DNA of 64,000 bases from Brucella sp. 21LCYQ03 (GCF_023554105.1 NZ_JAMJWE010000007.1:1-64000); one strand, 5' to 3'. Shown: positions 53,793 through 63,736, counted from the stretch's first letter. The notes: generated by a model from the sequence alone, not told the origin. A program made the numbers and translations.

Positions 53793-55109
53793 CTACTCGA
53801 GCAATGGCGACCATGCCGGATCAGAACCAAAGTTCGGTGTCTGAATCTGACGTTCATTGCGACCGGTCAAATCAATACTGAAGAGCTTCGGACCACCGGC
53901 ACCTGATGCCTTGCGGAAAAACATCAGCACGCGACCATTTGGTGCCCAGGTCGGACCTTCGTTATGGAAGCCCGAAGTCAGCAGTCGCTCACCCGTACCA
54001 TCAGTCTTCATAACACCAATCGAGAACTGGCCCTGTGACTGCTTGGTGAAGGCGATGAGATCGCCGCGTGGAGACCACACAGGTGTCGAGTAGCTACCGT
54101 CACCCGACGAGATACGGCGTGGGTTGGAACCATCAGCGCCCATCACGTAGAGCTGCGGACGTCCGCCACGATCAGACGAGAACACAATCTGTGAACCATC
54201 AGGCGAGTAAGACGCACTGGTATCGATAGCCTGGCTACTGGTCAGACGGGTGGTGGTGCGGTTACGCAGATCCATCGTGTAGATGTTCGCGCTGCCGTCA
54301 TCCTGCAGAAGGCTCATCACAACCTTCTGGCCGTCTGGTGAGAAGCGGGGAGCAATCGACATACCAGGGAAGTTGCCAACCAGCTCACGCTGGCCAGTTT
54401 CAAGCTGCAACAGGTACACGCGCGGCTGGCCACCAGCAAAGGACATATACGTCACTTCCTGACGGTTTGGCGAAAAGCGCGGGGTCAGTGCAATATCGCG
54501 ACCATCGGAGAGATAACGAATATTGGCGCCATCCTGATCCATGATCGCCAGACGCTTGACGCGCTTCTGAGCTGGACCGGATTCATCCACGAAAACAACG
54601 CGGGTATCGAAATAGCCCTTTTCACCGGTCAGGCGCTCATAGATCGCATCGGCGATAATATGTGCAACGCGACGCCAGTTATCAGGCGTGGTGAAGAACT
54701 GCTGGCCAATCAGCTGCTGGCCACCAAATGTATCCCAGAGACGGAATTCAGCCTTCAGGCGACCGTCTGGCTGCTTAGTAATGCGACCTGTGACCAATGC
54801 CTGCGCATTGATGACCTTCCAGTCTTCAAAACGCGGCGATGCATCAGGATTGGAAATCTTTTCGATGAATGCGCCCTTGCTGATCGGCGCAAACAAGCCG
54901 GACCGTTCAAGATCGGCGGCAATAACCGACGTGATATTGGCACCAAGCTGATCGCCTGAAAGGAAATCGGTAATCGCAATCGGCAATGGTTCGACAACAC
55001 CCTTGTTAATGTTGATTTCGACCACGGCATGCGCGGGAGCGGTTGCAACAAGGCTTGCGGCAATCACACAGGCCAAAGCCGAAAGGGCCGCCCGGATTTT
55101 CGTTTTCAT
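53793..55109 (-). CDS. tolB: Tol-Pal system beta-propeller protein TolB
   Basis: About 438 residues. The signal peptide ends at PAHAVVEI. The N-terminal domain (about 30-165) is followed by a six-bladed propeller (about 170-438) with repeated blade motifs such as [42 protein letters not shown] and [14 protein letters not shown]. Periplasmic; it binds Pal and TolA. Start: ATG 55109 ([14 protein letters not shown]) or ATG 55124. It is separated from tolA by two large hairpins. Confidence 0.95.
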   Translation of the reverse strand: MKTKIRAALSALACVIAASLVATAPAHAVVEININKGVVEPLPIAITDFLSGDQLGANITSVIAADLERSGLFAPISKGAFIEKISNPDASPRFEDWKVINAQALVTGRITKQPDGRLKAEFRLWDTFGGQQLIGQQFFTTPDNWRRVAHIIADAIYERLTGEKGYFDTRVVFVDESGPAQKRVKRLAIMDQDGANIRYLSDGRDIALTPRFSPNRQEVTYMSFAGGQPRVYLLQLETGQRELVGNFPGMSIAPRFSPDGQKVVMSLLQDDGSANIYTMDLRNRTTTRLTSSQAIDTSASYSPDGSQIVFSSDRGGRPQLYVMGADGSNPRRISSGDGSYSTPVWSPRGDLIAFTKQSQGQFSIGVMKTDGTGERLLTSGFHNEGPTWAPNGRVLMFFRKASGAGGPKLFSIDLTGRNERQIQTPNFGSDPAWSPLLE

Positions 55110-55163
55110 AATGCCCATTTTCATGTCTTTGGGGACCTCTTTTGTCCTTGGCATGGAACTTAA

Positions 55164-55209
55164 CTGCATAATTCCTTAAACTTGAAACAGTTTAAGGAAA
55201 ATTATGCAG
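55164..55209. repeat. Long imperfect palindrome upstream of tolB
   Basis: CTGCATAATT-CCTTAAACT pairs with AGTTTAAGG-AA-AATTATGCAG around TGAAAC (19 bp with a 2-nt bulge). It resembles dispersed AT-rich palindromes of Rhizobiales. It lies in the tolA-tolB gap. Confidence 0.6.
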
Positions 55210-55221
55210 CAAATATAAACT

Positions 55222-55267
55222 GTTAGAGCGACCTTTGTGCGCCCAATTGGGCGCACGGCGCTCTAAC
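55222..55267. repeat. Nested palindrome between tolA and tolB
   Basis: Outer arms GTTAGAGCG / CGCTCTAAC (9 bp) enclose a perfect 20-bp palindrome, GTGCGCCCAATTGGGCGCAC (55237-55256). The outer GCGCTCTAAC also borders the element near 38885-38896, so the two belong to one family of intergenic repeats. Confidence 0.6.
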
Positions 55268-55281
55268 TGACCGGAACCCGG

Positions 55282-56352
55282 TCAGAACATTTCGCTTGGG
55301 TCGAAGTTAACAATCACTTCCGACCAATTCTCATATTTGTCTGCTGGCAGATTATACGGTGCGCAACGTGCCACAGCGCGACGGGCGCTTTCTGCAGCCG
55401 CTCTGCCCACACCATCACTGCCACCACCGGATGTCACCTCAGGCGAACCCTGAATGGAACCATCCTGATTGAGATGCATCTTCACCGTCACAACGAGACC
55501 AGGCGCATCTGCAACCCCAGCAGGCACATTCCAGCACTTCGAGATCGCGCCACGAAGCGCATCCATTTCATTCTGGCTCAGCTTTGAGCCGCCAGTATTC
55601 TTCTTGCCGCCCAGCGATACCTGATCGGTCGAACGCTTTGCACCGCCGCCAGAAGCCTTCTGCTTATTAAGAAGTGCTGCCACTTCATCCGCAATGGCAT
55701 CATTCTTTGACTGCGACGTCTGCGAAGCTGACTGCGTCGGCTTCTTCTCTTCAACAGGCTTACGATCCGGTGTCTTGGCGGTCTGCGCCTGCGGAGGCTT
55801 TGGCTTTTCCTGCGGTGCCGGAACATTATCCGGCAATTTCGGTGCTGCCTGATCAGGCGCTTCTGCCTGTTTCTCAATCGCTTCCGCGACCGGGTCAGGC
55901 TTCACTTCCTGCTTTTCTTCCGGCTTGGTCTGAACTTCCGTGGCAGGGACCGGCGTAGGCTTATCCTGCGGTTTGGGTTCAGGCTTTGGATCGGGCTTCG
56001 GCTCCGGCTTTTTGACTGGCTCCGGCTGCGCTTTTGGCTCCTGAGCAGCTTCAAGCGGCTTAGCTGTGGTGTCAGGCGTCGGCGGTGTCTGGCTATCAAC
56101 GCTCTGATCACCAAACTCCTGCGCATCCGGCACCGTCTGCGGTTTTGTTGTCGGAATAGGTGCCGACTTTTCCTTCATAGGCGCTTTTTTATCGCCCTGC
56201 TGAATTTGCGTAATGGATTCAATCGGAACGATGTCAACCGGAAACGATTCCGAATCCTGCACGTCGAAAGCCTTCGGCGAGGAAAACGAAACCACTGCCA
56301 GCGCAAGTGCCGCGGCATGCAGTGCAACAGAAGATGTCAGGCCAGCCTTCAT
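55282..56352 (-). CDS. tolA: Cell envelope integrity protein TolA
   Basis: 356 residues. An N-terminal helix (about 6-25) anchors it to the inner membrane and TolQR. A long Pro/Lys/Glu-rich middle (about 45-225) has many KPEPKP-type units. The C-terminal domain (about 255-356) includes SKCWNVPAGVADAPGLVVTVKMHLNQDGSI and reaches TolB and Pal. It lies 7 bp after tolR in the tolQ-tolR-tolA unit. Confidence 0.93.
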   Translation of the reverse strand: MKAGLTSSVALHAAALALAVVSFSSPKAFDVQDSESFPVDIVPIESITQIQQGDKKAPMKEKSAPIPTTKPQTVPDAQEFGDQSVDSQTPPTPDTTAKPLEAAQEPKAQPEPVKKPEPKPDPKPEPKPQDKPTPVPATEVQTKPEEKQEVKPDPVAEAIEKQAEAPDQAAPKLPDNVPAPQEKPKPPQAQTAKTPDRKPVEEKKPTQSASQTSQSKNDAIADEVAALLNKQKASGGGAKRSTDQVSLGGKKNTGGSKLSQNEMDALRGAISKCWNVPAGVADAPGLVVTVKMHLNQDGSIQGSPEVTSGGGSDGVGRAAAESARRAVARCAPYNLPADKYENWSEVIVNFDPSEMF

Positions 56353-56359
56353 GATGCCG

Positions 56360-56812
56360 TCAGCTATCCTGCTCCTGGAGTGTCACAAGGCCGATATTCT
56401 TGAAACCGGCGGCGGAAATGCGAGCCATGACCTTCATGACAGTGCCGTAATCGGCAGCTTTGTCACCACGCACGAAGATGCGCTCTTCGTAGCCGGTCTT
56501 GGCAATCGCCTGAAGTTTAGCAACAACTTCATCAATCGGAATTTCTGTTTCCTGAAGATAGATTTTACCTTCACTGTTCACCGATACGGTGATTGGCTGC
56601 GTGTCGGCATTCATCGATTTTGCCTGCGTATCAGGCAGATCGATCGGCACACCAACGGTCAGAAGCGGTGCGGAAACCATGAAGATGATCAGCAGAACCA
56701 GCATCACGTCCACGAATGGCGTAACGTTGATTTCGCTCATCAATGCTTTCTTGCGGCCGCGCCTGCGGCGACCACCTGACTGCATTCCCTGATTTCCAAC
56801 TGACATGCCCAT
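56360..56812 (-). CDS. tolR: Tol system protein TolR (ExbD family)
   Basis: 150 residues. A Gly/Arg-rich cytoplasmic N-terminus leads to one helix (about 28-50) with the proton-pathway Asp in INVTPFVDVMLVLLIIFMVS. A periplasmic domain follows (about 60-145). It forms the proton-driven motor with TolQ. It overlaps no gene; tolA follows after 7 bp. Confidence 0.94.
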   Translation of the reverse strand: MGMSVGNQGMQSGGRRRRGRKKALMSEINVTPFVDVMLVLLIIFMVSAPLLTVGVPIDLPDTQAKSMNADTQPITVSVNSEGKIYLQETEIPIDEVVAKLQAIAKTGYEERIFVRGDKAADYGTVMKVMARISAAGFKNIGLVTLQEQDS

Positions 56813-56920
56813 TTCAATATTCCCGAAGGCTCGATTTCGCTTTGAGGTTGGAACGCTTTATTTTTTGCTTTCACGCATGACGTTATCGGAAAGCCGGTTC
56901 CCACTTTTCCGCGACATGCT

Positions 56921-57631
56921 TTAGTTACGCGGCGTCAACTTCTCATCAATTTGGCGCGACAGTATGGCGGAGAACTCATCGGCAAAGCCTTCGAGGCGTC
57001 CGCTAATCTTGCCCGCATCGGCAGAAAGCTTGTTGTAAGCGATAACAGCAGGAATAGCAGCGAGCAGACCAATCGCTGTTGCAAGCAGCGCTTCCGCGAT
57101 ACCCGGTGCCACAACTGCAAGACTTGTGTTCTTGGAAGCAGCAATCGCCTGGAAGGATGTCATAATACCAACAACCGTTCCGAACAGACCAACGAATGGT
57201 GCTGCCGAACCCGTCGTTGCAAGGAAGCCTAGGCGGGAATCGAGCTTTTCACCCTCACGCGCCAGTGCCACATCCATTGCCTTATCGATACGCATCTGCA
57301 AACCAATCGGCGAGCGCGCACCTTTCTCAAACGACTTTTTCCATTCACGCATTGCGGCGATGAAAATGGAGGCCATGCCAGTGGTACGGCGTTCATTGAG
57401 CGTGCGATAGAGTTCTTCCAGTGACTGCCCCGACCAGAAGGCCTGCTCAAAACGCTCCATCGCGCCGCGAGCGCGACGATAAGAAACAATCTTGTCGACG
57501 ATGATTGCCCAGGTCCAGACCGATGCGCCTATCAGGCCGAGCATCACAAGCTTGACCACCCAGCCCGCATGCATAAACAAGCCCCAGAGGGTAATATCGG
57601 CGGCAGGGGCCGCGAGCGCAATATTTTCCAT
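56921..57631 (-). CDS. tolQ: Tol system protein TolQ (MotA/ExbB family)
   Basis: 236 residues from ATG 57631. Three helices near 15-38, 135-160 and 170-195, with the conserved LATTGSAAPFVGLFGTVVGIMTSF and GIAEALLATAIGLLAAIPAVIAYN. It is the stator of the Tol motor needed for outer-membrane constriction at division. A longer open frame starts at 57721 but adds residues that do not fit. About 108 bp separate it from tolR. Confidence 0.94.
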   Translation of the reverse strand: MENIALAAPAADITLWGLFMHAGWVVKLVMLGLIGASVWTWAIIVDKIVSYRRARGAMERFEQAFWSGQSLEELYRTLNERRTTGMASIFIAAMREWKKSFEKGARSPIGLQMRIDKAMDVALAREGEKLDSRLGFLATTGSAAPFVGLFGTVVGIMTSFQAIAASKNTSLAVVAPGIAEALLATAIGLLAAIPAVIAYNKLSADAGKISGRLEGFADEFSAILSRQIDEKLTPRN

Positions 57632-57904
57632 CGATCTACCGTCCTCGAATCCAAACGCCCGGCATTGTGACCGGGCGGCATCGCAAATTACTCGAAAAAC
57701 GTCCGCTGCCGAACGCCCCAACCGCCATAACCGGATTTTAACTTTAAATCCTCAAGCGCTTGTCATGGTTAATTTTGGTGAAAGGAAGGCGTTACACCGT
57801 AACGAGCCTCTCAACCGAATCCGTCAGTGTGATTAATCCGATATTATGGTTAAAGATCAGTTACTCTTAATGTGCGAATAGTATCTTATAACAAAGAAGC
57901 CCAA

Positions 57905-58528
57905 TTAATTGCCGATGCGACGCGCAATTGCCTTTTGCGTGGCCGCAACAAATTGAGACTTCAGTGTCACTGAATTGGCAAATGCATGGCGAAGGGACAG
58001 CGGCAGCTCCATCTGCGCACCTTTGCCTGACTGACAGCGATTGCACAGATTGTCCTGATTGCCAGCAAGAAATGCATGGCCCGACAATCGAGTGGCAAAA
58101 CCGGACTTTCTCAATTCGTCGTCAAGAAACTCGATAAACTGCGCATCCAATCCACCGAGATAAATCGCGTCCTTATCGTCCAGCTCTCCGAGGTTCACCA
58201 GCTTTTGCATGTCTTTGCGACCATGAATGGCGAGTGCATATCTGGAGTGGGAAAGAAGATCATCCATCCTCACTTCAAAAAAGCGATGGGATGTTATGTG
58301 AAGATCTCGCGCATGCTTACGATCCATGAGCCCGACAAAAGAATAAAAACTATAATGCTCAACAGCAATTTCGTAAGCAAGTTCAGTCGTGAAATATTCG
58401 ATTGTACCGCCGTGCGGCGCTATAATGACAATTTTCGAGCCCGGAACAAAGCGGGTTACGACCTCAAAATCGGTCCCTTCCGCAAAAACATCGCAAAGTT
58501 CTTCAAACGAGTGGAAACGATCACTCAT
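57905..58528 (-). CDS. Poly-gamma-glutamate hydrolase family protein
   Basis: About 207 residues from ATG 58528, overlapping the ybgC stop by 8 bp. The metallopeptidase-like core shows IIAPHGGTIEYFTTELA, a His in ALAIHGRKD and NRCQSGKGAQMELPLSLR, as in the YmaC/PghP family (phage-derived enzymes that cleave poly-gamma-glutamate capsules). No signal peptide is seen. Its substrate in a non-capsulated alphaproteobacterium is unclear. It is cotranscribed with ybgC and ruvB upstream of the tol genes. Confidence 0.8.
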   Translation of the reverse strand: MSDRFHSFEELCDVFAEGTDFEVVTRFVPGSKIVIIAPHGGTIEYFTTELAYEIAVEHYSFYSFVGLMDRKHARDLHITSHRFFEVRMDDLLSHSRYALAIHGRKDMQKLVNLGELDDKDAIYLGGLDAQFIEFLDDELRKSGFATRLSGHAFLAGNQDNLCNRCQSGKGAQMELPLSLRHAFANSVTLKSQFVAATQKAIARRIGN

Positions 58529-58970
58529 TACCGACCTTCGTGAAAGCGTCACGCCATTCATCGGGTATCCGGCGCGGCTGGCCTTCCTTGGTGATCATCA
58601 CGGCCTCAACCTTCGCTTCCGAAAGCAGCCGCTCACCGGAGGTAATCTTCTGCGCCATGATGACCCGTGCGCCACGAATTTCGCTGACCCGGGTTTCAAT
58701 CAGAATGAGATCATCCATTTTCGCAGGTGATTTATAGTCGATCTCCATACGGCGGACGACCCAAACCATTTCTTCGCCTAGCGAACCTTCGGCAAGCTCG
58801 ATATGATGGACATCCTGAAGCCGCAGGAAATCCGTGCGGCCACGCTCGTAAAATTCGAGATAGCGACCGTGATAGACGAAGCCTGAAAAATCGGTGTCAG
58901 CATAATAAATGCGGGCATAGAGGAGATGCGTGCCGTCTTTCAGTTCGCCCGCAACCTGTGCATGTTCCAT
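58521..58970 (-). CDS. ybgC: Tol-Pal-associated acyl-CoA thioesterase YbgC
   Basis: A 149-residue hot-dog thioesterase. The active-site region is ARIYYADTDFSGFVYHGRYLEFYERGRTDFL, with the catalytic Asp and the YHxRYL segment of the 4-hydroxybenzoyl-CoA thioesterase family. It hydrolyses acyl-CoAs and is thought to act in phospholipid metabolism near the Tol complex. It starts 2 bp after the ruvB stop and overlaps the next gene. Confidence 0.93.
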   Translation of the reverse strand: MEHAQVAGELKDGTHLLYARIYYADTDFSGFVYHGRYLEFYERGRTDFLRLQDVHHIELAEGSLGEEMVWVVRRMEIDYKSPAKMDDLILIETRVSEIRGARVIMAQKITSGERLLSEAKVEAVMITKEGQPRRIPDEWRDAFTKVGNE

Positions 58971-58972
58971 AT

Positions 58973-60016
58973 CTATTCGTCTTCCATGAAAAGGCCGAAC
59001 TGCGACTGCTGCGCGACTTCAGCGGGCGCGGCAAGTCCCAGATGTTGCCAGGCAAGATTGGTCAGAACGCGCCCACGCGGAGTGCGCTGCAAAAAGCCCT
59101 GCTGGATCATATAAGGTTCAATAATGTCTTCAATCGCATCACGCGGTTCTGACAGACCCGCTGCAATGGTTTCGATACCGACTGGTCCGCCACCAAAATT
59201 GCGCGCAATCATATCAAGATAACGCCGGTCCAACTGATCAAACCCACGATTATCGACTTCAAGCCGTGAGAGCGCTTCATCAGCAATCTTGCTGTCGATC
59301 ACATCGACGCCTGCGACCAGCGCGAAATCACGAACGCGGCGCAACAGACGCCCCGCGATACGGGGAGTGCCGCGTGAACGGCGCGCGACTTCCAGTGCAC
59401 CATCCGGCGAAATACCCATCTGCATGATGCGTGCGCCACGGCGGACAATATATTCGAGTTCTTCGACGGTATAAAAATTGAGCCGTGTCGGAATACCAAA
59501 ACGATCACGCAACGGCGTGGTCAAAAGCCCAAGACGCGTGGTTGCAGCCACCAGCGTAAATTTCGCCAGATCGATTTTGACCGAACGCGCTGCTGGGCCT
59601 TCACCGATAATCAGATCAAGCTGAAAATCTTCCATCGCCGGATAGAGAATTTCTTCAACAGCCGGGCTGAGACGATGGATTTCATCGATAAACAGTACAT
59701 CGCGATCTTCAAGATTGGTCAAAAGCGCTGCAAGATCGCCCGCCTTGGCAATGACCGGACCAGAGGTCGAGCGGAAATTGACACCAAGCTCCTTGGCCAT
59801 AATCTGCGCGAGCGTCGTCTTGCCTAATCCCGGAGGACCGACAAACAACACATGATCGAGTGCTTCACCACGCACTTTTGCAGCTTCAATAAACACTTTG
59901 AGATTGGCGCGCGCAGCAGCCTGCCCGACAAAATCGTCCAGCGTTTGCGGGCGCAATGTCGTGTCGGCATCTTCGCCACGCAGATCAGCGTCAATCAGGG
60001 GGTTGCGGTCGCTCAT
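58973..60016 (-). CDS. ruvB: Holliday junction branch migration ATPase RuvB
   Basis: 347 residues. AAA+ motor: Walker A in [17 protein letters not shown], Walker B in [17 protein letters not shown], sensor 1 [23 protein letters not shown]-terminal winged helix ends the protein ([21 protein letters not shown]). It works with RuvA and RuvC to process Holliday junctions. It follows ruvA by 40 bp in the ruvCAB order and is coupled to ybgC. Confidence 0.97.
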   Translation of the reverse strand: MSDRNPLIDADLRGEDADTTLRPQTLDDFVGQAAARANLKVFIEAAKVRGEALDHVLFVGPPGLGKTTLAQIMAKELGVNFRSTSGPVIAKAGDLAALLTNLEDRDVLFIDEIHRLSPAVEEILYPAMEDFQLDLIIGEGPAARSVKIDLAKFTLVAATTRLGLLTTPLRDRFGIPTRLNFYTVEELEYIVRRGARIMQMGISPDGALEVARRSRGTPRIAGRLLRRVRDFALVAGVDVIDSKIADEALSRLEVDNRGFDQLDRRYLDMIARNFGGGPVGIETIAAGLSEPRDAIEDIIEPYMIQQGFLQRTPRGRVLTNLAWQHLGLAAPAEVAQQSQFGLFMEDE

Positions 60017-60056
60017 GCAAGTCCTCTCGCATGAACATTCAATTGAGACAAGTCAC

Positions 60057-60674
60057 TCAACGCGACAGTTCCTTCAAACCAAGACGAATAAGCTTGGCCG
60101 AATCGGCATCTTCACCGGCTGCTCTGAGTGCTGCAGCCACAGCATTTGCGGCCTGATCACGCGAATAGCCGAGATTGGAGAGAGCTGAGACGGCATCGCT
60201 AACCGGAGCAGATGCAGCACCCGCGCCGATTTCCTGCTTAAGCCCGATGGTGCCGCTGGCTTCCCCCGCAAAGGCCGGTGCCTTGTTCTTCAATTCAGTG
60301 ACAATACGTTCGGCAACTTTTTTACCAACGCCCGGCGCACGCGAAACCATCGTAAGGTCACGAAGCGCGATTGCGTTTGCGAGTTCAGGCGGTGTCAAAG
60401 TGCCGAGCACGGCGAGTGCCACCTTGGCTCCCACGCCTTGCACGTTTTGCAACAGGCGGAACCATTCGCGCTCAAGCTGTGATCCGAAACCATAAAGGCG
60501 GATCATGTCCTCACGCACATAGGTCTCAATAAGCAGCACCGCCGCCTCACCTTCACCGCCCAGATTACCGAGCGTGCGGGAAGAACAAAACACAACATAG
60601 CCAACGCCATGCACGTCGATGACGGCATGATCATCAGCAATTTCATCGATCACGCCTTTAATCTTGCCGATCAT
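60057..60674 (-). CDS. ruvA: Holliday junction DNA helicase subunit RuvA
   Basis: 205 residues. N-terminal OB fold ([28 protein letters not shown]), tandem helix-hairpin-helix motifs ([18 protein letters not shown] and [19 protein letters not shown]), an acidic linker, and a C-terminal UBA-like domain that contacts RuvB ([21 protein letters not shown]). It recognises the four-way junction. It lies 7 bp after ruvC. Confidence 0.96.
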   Translation of the reverse strand: MIGKIKGVIDEIADDHAVIDVHGVGYVVFCSSRTLGNLGGEGEAAVLLIETYVREDMIRLYGFGSQLEREWFRLLQNVQGVGAKVALAVLGTLTPPELANAIALRDLTMVSRAPGVGKKVAERIVTELKNKAPAFAGEASGTIGLKQEIGAGAASAPVSDAVSALSNLGYSRDQAANAVAAALRAAGEDADSAKLIRLGLKELSR

Positions 60675-60681
60675 TTTATAT

Positions 60682-61203
60682 CTATCCTGCTAATAACGCT
60701 TGCATACGACGTGCGCTGACAATGCTCTGACGATGATGCGCATGGCAAATGGCAATAGCAAGCGCATCGGCAGCATCGCTCGTATCGAACGTTGCGCGTG
60801 GCATCAAAACCTTAACCATCATATGAATTTGCTGCTTTTCGCCATGGCCCACGCCAATGACCGCCTTCTTAACGGCATTTGGCGCATATTCCGCAACCGG
60901 CAGCCCAGCCTGTGCGGGCGCTAAAAGCGCAATACCGCGTGCCTGACCAAGCTTCAGCGTCGCCGTCGCATCCTTATTGACGAATGTATGCTCAACGGCT
61001 GCTTCATGCGGCATGAATTCATACAGGACTTTAGACAGTCCCTCATGCAACTGGCACAGCCTCGAAGCGAGATCCATCTCAGCATTCGAGGTCACAGTGC
61101 CAGAGCCAATAAAATGCAGGGAATTTCCAAGCGATTCCACCACGCCCCAGCCGGTACGGCGGAGCCCCGGATCAATACCAATGATGCGAATCGTTTCTTT
61201 CAT
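60682..61203 (-). CDS. ruvC: Holliday junction resolvase RuvC
   Basis: 173 residues with an RNase H-like fold. The catalytic acidic residues are visible in [17 protein letters not shown] (Asp), the [23 protein letters not shown] helix (Glu) and [18 protein letters not shown] (two Asp). It cuts Holliday junctions symmetrically. It is first of ruvC-ruvA-ruvB-ybgC. Confidence 0.97.
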   Translation of the reverse strand: MKETIRIIGIDPGLRRTGWGVVESLGNSLHFIGSGTVTSNAEMDLASRLCQLHEGLSKVLYEFMPHEAAVEHTFVNKDATATLKLGQARGIALLAPAQAGLPVAEYAPNAVKKAVIGVGHGEKQQIHMMVKVLMPRATFDTSDAADALAIAICHAHHRQSIVSARRMQALLAG

Positions 61204-61302
61204 AAGTGAACCCTATCCTCAGACAGGTTCACTTGACAGCATAAATGTGAACAAAAGAGAAACATTGCGCGCAGTCATTAGATTAGACTGCGCAAATTTT
61301 AC

Positions 61303-61830
61303 TTAAGACGCGCCAAAGGCAGTCTTCAAAAGAACAATCTGATCGGAAACCGGATTGCCACGCGGCGCACTCTGCAAAGCTACAACTTCACCATAGACGT
61401 TGCGATCCATGCGGCGAACGCGTGCCTGTAGGCGGATCGAGCGCTCAACCAGCTCAGTGAAAGCAAAAGGCAACTCATTCCAGCCCTGCGCAACATCACC
61501 TGCCGAAGGTGTATCAAGACGAACTTTGGCCTTTTCAGCTTCAACCTGCTTGCGGGACATTTCGCCATTACGCGCTGCACGCTGCAACAAGAGCCAGGAA
61601 GCAACCTGCATGAGACGTGTCGTCAGGCGCATCGATTCGGCAGCATAAAGAGTTGCGGCAACACGTGAGAGATTGCGCGCTTCCTCGCGGCCTTCGCCGT
61701 CGAGATAGCTGGCGGCTTCCTCAACCATGTCCATGCCTTCGCTGTAAATCGGCTTGAACGAATCTGAGAAAACCATGCGCTCAGCGAGGCTGATCATATT
61801 GCCCGGCATCTGTCCCTGTTCGCTAATCAC
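61303..61830 (-). CDS. rcdA: DUF1465 protein, RcdA (regulator of CtrA degradation) homologue
   Basis: 175 residues, all helical. The segment LAERMVFSDSFKPIYSEGMDMVEEAASYLDGEGREEAR and the later YAAESMRLTTRLMQVASWLLLQRA match DUF1465, whose Caulobacter member RcdA is a ClpXP adaptor that helps deliver CtrA for proteolysis. It therefore probably links to the cell cycle. The start is GTG 61830; ATG 61809 is an alternative with an AGGGA site. It is upstream of ruvC by about 100 bp. Confidence 0.82.
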   Translation of the reverse strand: MISEQGQMPGNMISLAERMVFSDSFKPIYSEGMDMVEEAASYLDGEGREEARNLSRVAATLYAAESMRLTTRLMQVASWLLLQRAARNGEMSRKQVEAEKAKVRLDTPSAGDVAQGWNELPFAFTELVERSIRLQARVRRMDRNVYGEVVALQSAPRGNPVSDQIVLLKTAFGAS

Positions 61831-62106
61831 TGCTCTGCCACCTTACATAAACGCATCTGCGATTATTTTGTTGCTCGCGCACCGTCAAAATGTGCGTGAA
61901 ATAATAGAATGAACTGTCGTTCGATCATGGGGAGAGCTGGGACGGAACAGCTTGATCGGGCGAGTCCACGATAAACTGCACCTTCATGCACCGTCGCGCA
62001 AGTTTATGTTTAACATTCAGTTAATTTTTTAAAATGCTTTTGAATAAACTGTGAAAGGCATTGACGCCAGTTTTGCCAGAAAAGCAGGCGATTCCCTCGA
62101 AACATT

Positions 62107-62202
62107 AAAAAAAAGAGCCGCAAAGGCGGCTCTCAGGAGTTTAACAGGGAGGCGTCAAACAAAGTGGCTTCACCACTCGGTAAGAATCCAGCCGAACTGG
62201 AT
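62107..62202 (-). ncRNA. Candidate sRNA with CCUCCC anti-SD motif
   Basis: Minus strand, in the 470-bp gap between rcdA and opgC. Hairpin ATCCAG/CTGGAT (62186-62202) and hairpin AGTGG/CCACT (62163-62177) are followed by an unpaired stretch with CCTCCC (62147-62152) and CTCCT (about 62135-62139). A rho-independent terminator (GAGCCGC/GCGGCTC, 62115-62132) with eight T ends it. opgC already has its own terminator at 62277-62302, so this second one implies a separate transcript. The promoter is not clear. Confidence 0.5.
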
Positions 62203-62276
62203 GTAAACCATTAAACGCCGTTAAGATTAATGATTGGTTAATTCTGAGTGCAAGCTGTGGAATAATCCGCAAACAA

Positions 62277-62302
62277 AAAAGCTGCCCGAAGGCGGCTTTT
62301 AA
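62277..62302 (-). terminator. Terminator after opgC
   Basis: Minus strand hairpin AAAAGCCGCC ... GGGCAGCTTTTTT with a T run, immediately after the opgC stop. Confidence 0.75.
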
Positions 62303-63493
62303 TTACATTTGCTGAAGTGCCGGTTTTGGATTGGCTCCAAGCGAGGCCTTTGAACCTTCCGCAGCGGGTTTTGCGGCAGGCTTCTTGCCCCAGCCAATGG
62401 TTGGGAGCCATTCGAGATAATAAGCCAGCGCAAACTGCATCACCACACCCGTTGCAATAAGCAGAGCGTCGTATGGCAGACCGCCCGGATTAACGAGCTT
62501 CATGACCTGCGCAACCATCGCCAACAACGTACCGGCAATGAAGACCGGCAGCGAATGCTTGCCGAGAATTGCGAGCGGATTGTCCGGCGAAGTACGCGCA
62601 ATGCTGTTGAGCGTTGGAACAACCGCAATCAAATAAGCCGTGGCCAATACATGCAGAAGACGTGGCGCCGACAAAAACGTCTTGTCAAAACCGGTCAGCA
62701 CTGCAGGCATGCCCATTGAAACATCTATGCCCCAAAGCGGAATACGGACCCAAGCCAGCGAAAGAACCAGATAGCCAACAGCCGCTGCAATTAATGCAGG
62801 ATTGGTCGGCAGTTTGCCGCCACGACGCACATGGATGGTGCCAGCAATACCGATAGCAAACAGGAACTGCCACGATAGCGGGTTGAGGAACCAGACGCCT
62901 GCAGTTGGATAATTTACCGGAGCAACATGATAGATACCGGCAAGCAACCACACCATGCCCGACACGCCAAGCATCAACGACAGGCTGATACGCGCGAGCA
63001 AAAGCAGCAGTGGTGTGATTAGCAGCACGACCGCATACATGGAGAGAATATTGTTATAGCCAAGCTGATGACCGAGCGTAACCAGACCGAGAAGCGCCTC
63101 AACCGGCTGCTTGACCAGCGGGCCAATATTGATCTGCGTCAGAAGCTCACGATGCTTGAGGAAAATCGCGGCGGAGGCAAAAATACCGATGGTCGCGAGC
63201 GTCGTCATAATGTGCGCGGTATACAGCACACAGGCGCGGCGCCACATTTTCAAAGTCAGCATCAGACGATTGCCCGGCGCGAACTTCGATCCATAAGCCA
63301 GCGCAACCGCCATGCCTGAAATCAGGACAAAAGCTTCTGCCGAATCCGAAAAGCCGAGATTCTTATGCGTGAAATGCTCGAAAAAGGTTCCGGGCACATG
63401 ATTGATGAAAATCGTAAGCAGTGCCAGCGCGCGGAACACATCAATGCGTGTGTCGCGGACTTTTGGCACTATTTTCGCCGTTTCATTCGTCAT
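62303..63493 (-). CDS. opgC: OpgC-type membrane acyltransferase (glucan modification)
   Basis: 396 residues from ATG 63493, with about ten hydrophobic segments. The N-terminus DTRIDVFRALALLTIFINHVPG followed by FGFSDSAEAFVLISGMAVAL-like sequence is the OpgC/acyltransferase-3 signature with the conserved Arg and His. OpgC-type enzymes add succinyl groups to periplasmic glucans. In Brucella and Rhizobium relatives modify cyclic beta-1,2-glucans. A C-terminal Lys/Ala-rich tail is cytoplasmic. It is divergent from the ThiE-like gene. Confidence 0.87.
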   Translation of the reverse strand: MTNETAKIVPKVRDTRIDVFRALALLTIFINHVPGTFFEHFTHKNLGFSDSAEAFVLISGMAVALAYGSKFAPGNRLMLTLKMWRRACVLYTAHIMTTLATIGIFASAAIFLKHRELLTQINIGPLVKQPVEALLGLVTLGHQLGYNNILSMYAVVLLITPLLLLLARISLSLMLGVSGMVWLLAGIYHVAPVNYPTAGVWFLNPLSWQFLFAIGIAGTIHVRRGGKLPTNPALIAAAVGYLVLSLAWVRIPLWGIDVSMGMPAVLTGFDKTFLSAPRLLHVLATAYLIAVVPTLNSIARTSPDNPLAILGKHSLPVFIAGTLLAMVAQVMKLVNPGGLPYDALLIATGVVMQFALAYYLEWLPTIGWGKKPAAKPAAEGSKASLGANPKPALQQM

Positions 63494-63736
63494 TTCGCCT
63501 GCCTGCCGTTTATATTTCAGTCTGCGATAGCGCAGCACTCATTGCCGCCTATATAACTGGTAATTCGGTTAGAACACGGTTGGTTCCAATCAACTTTCGT
63601 TCCAGTGGATAACATTATGCCAACACAGCTGTTTCCCGCCCCCGCAACAAAAGCGTTAAAATGCAAAGGGGCTATTCAAGCAACGCCTCTTACTTTATGC
63701 CCGAATTCCATCAACATTTTTCGCTAGGTTTGGTTT

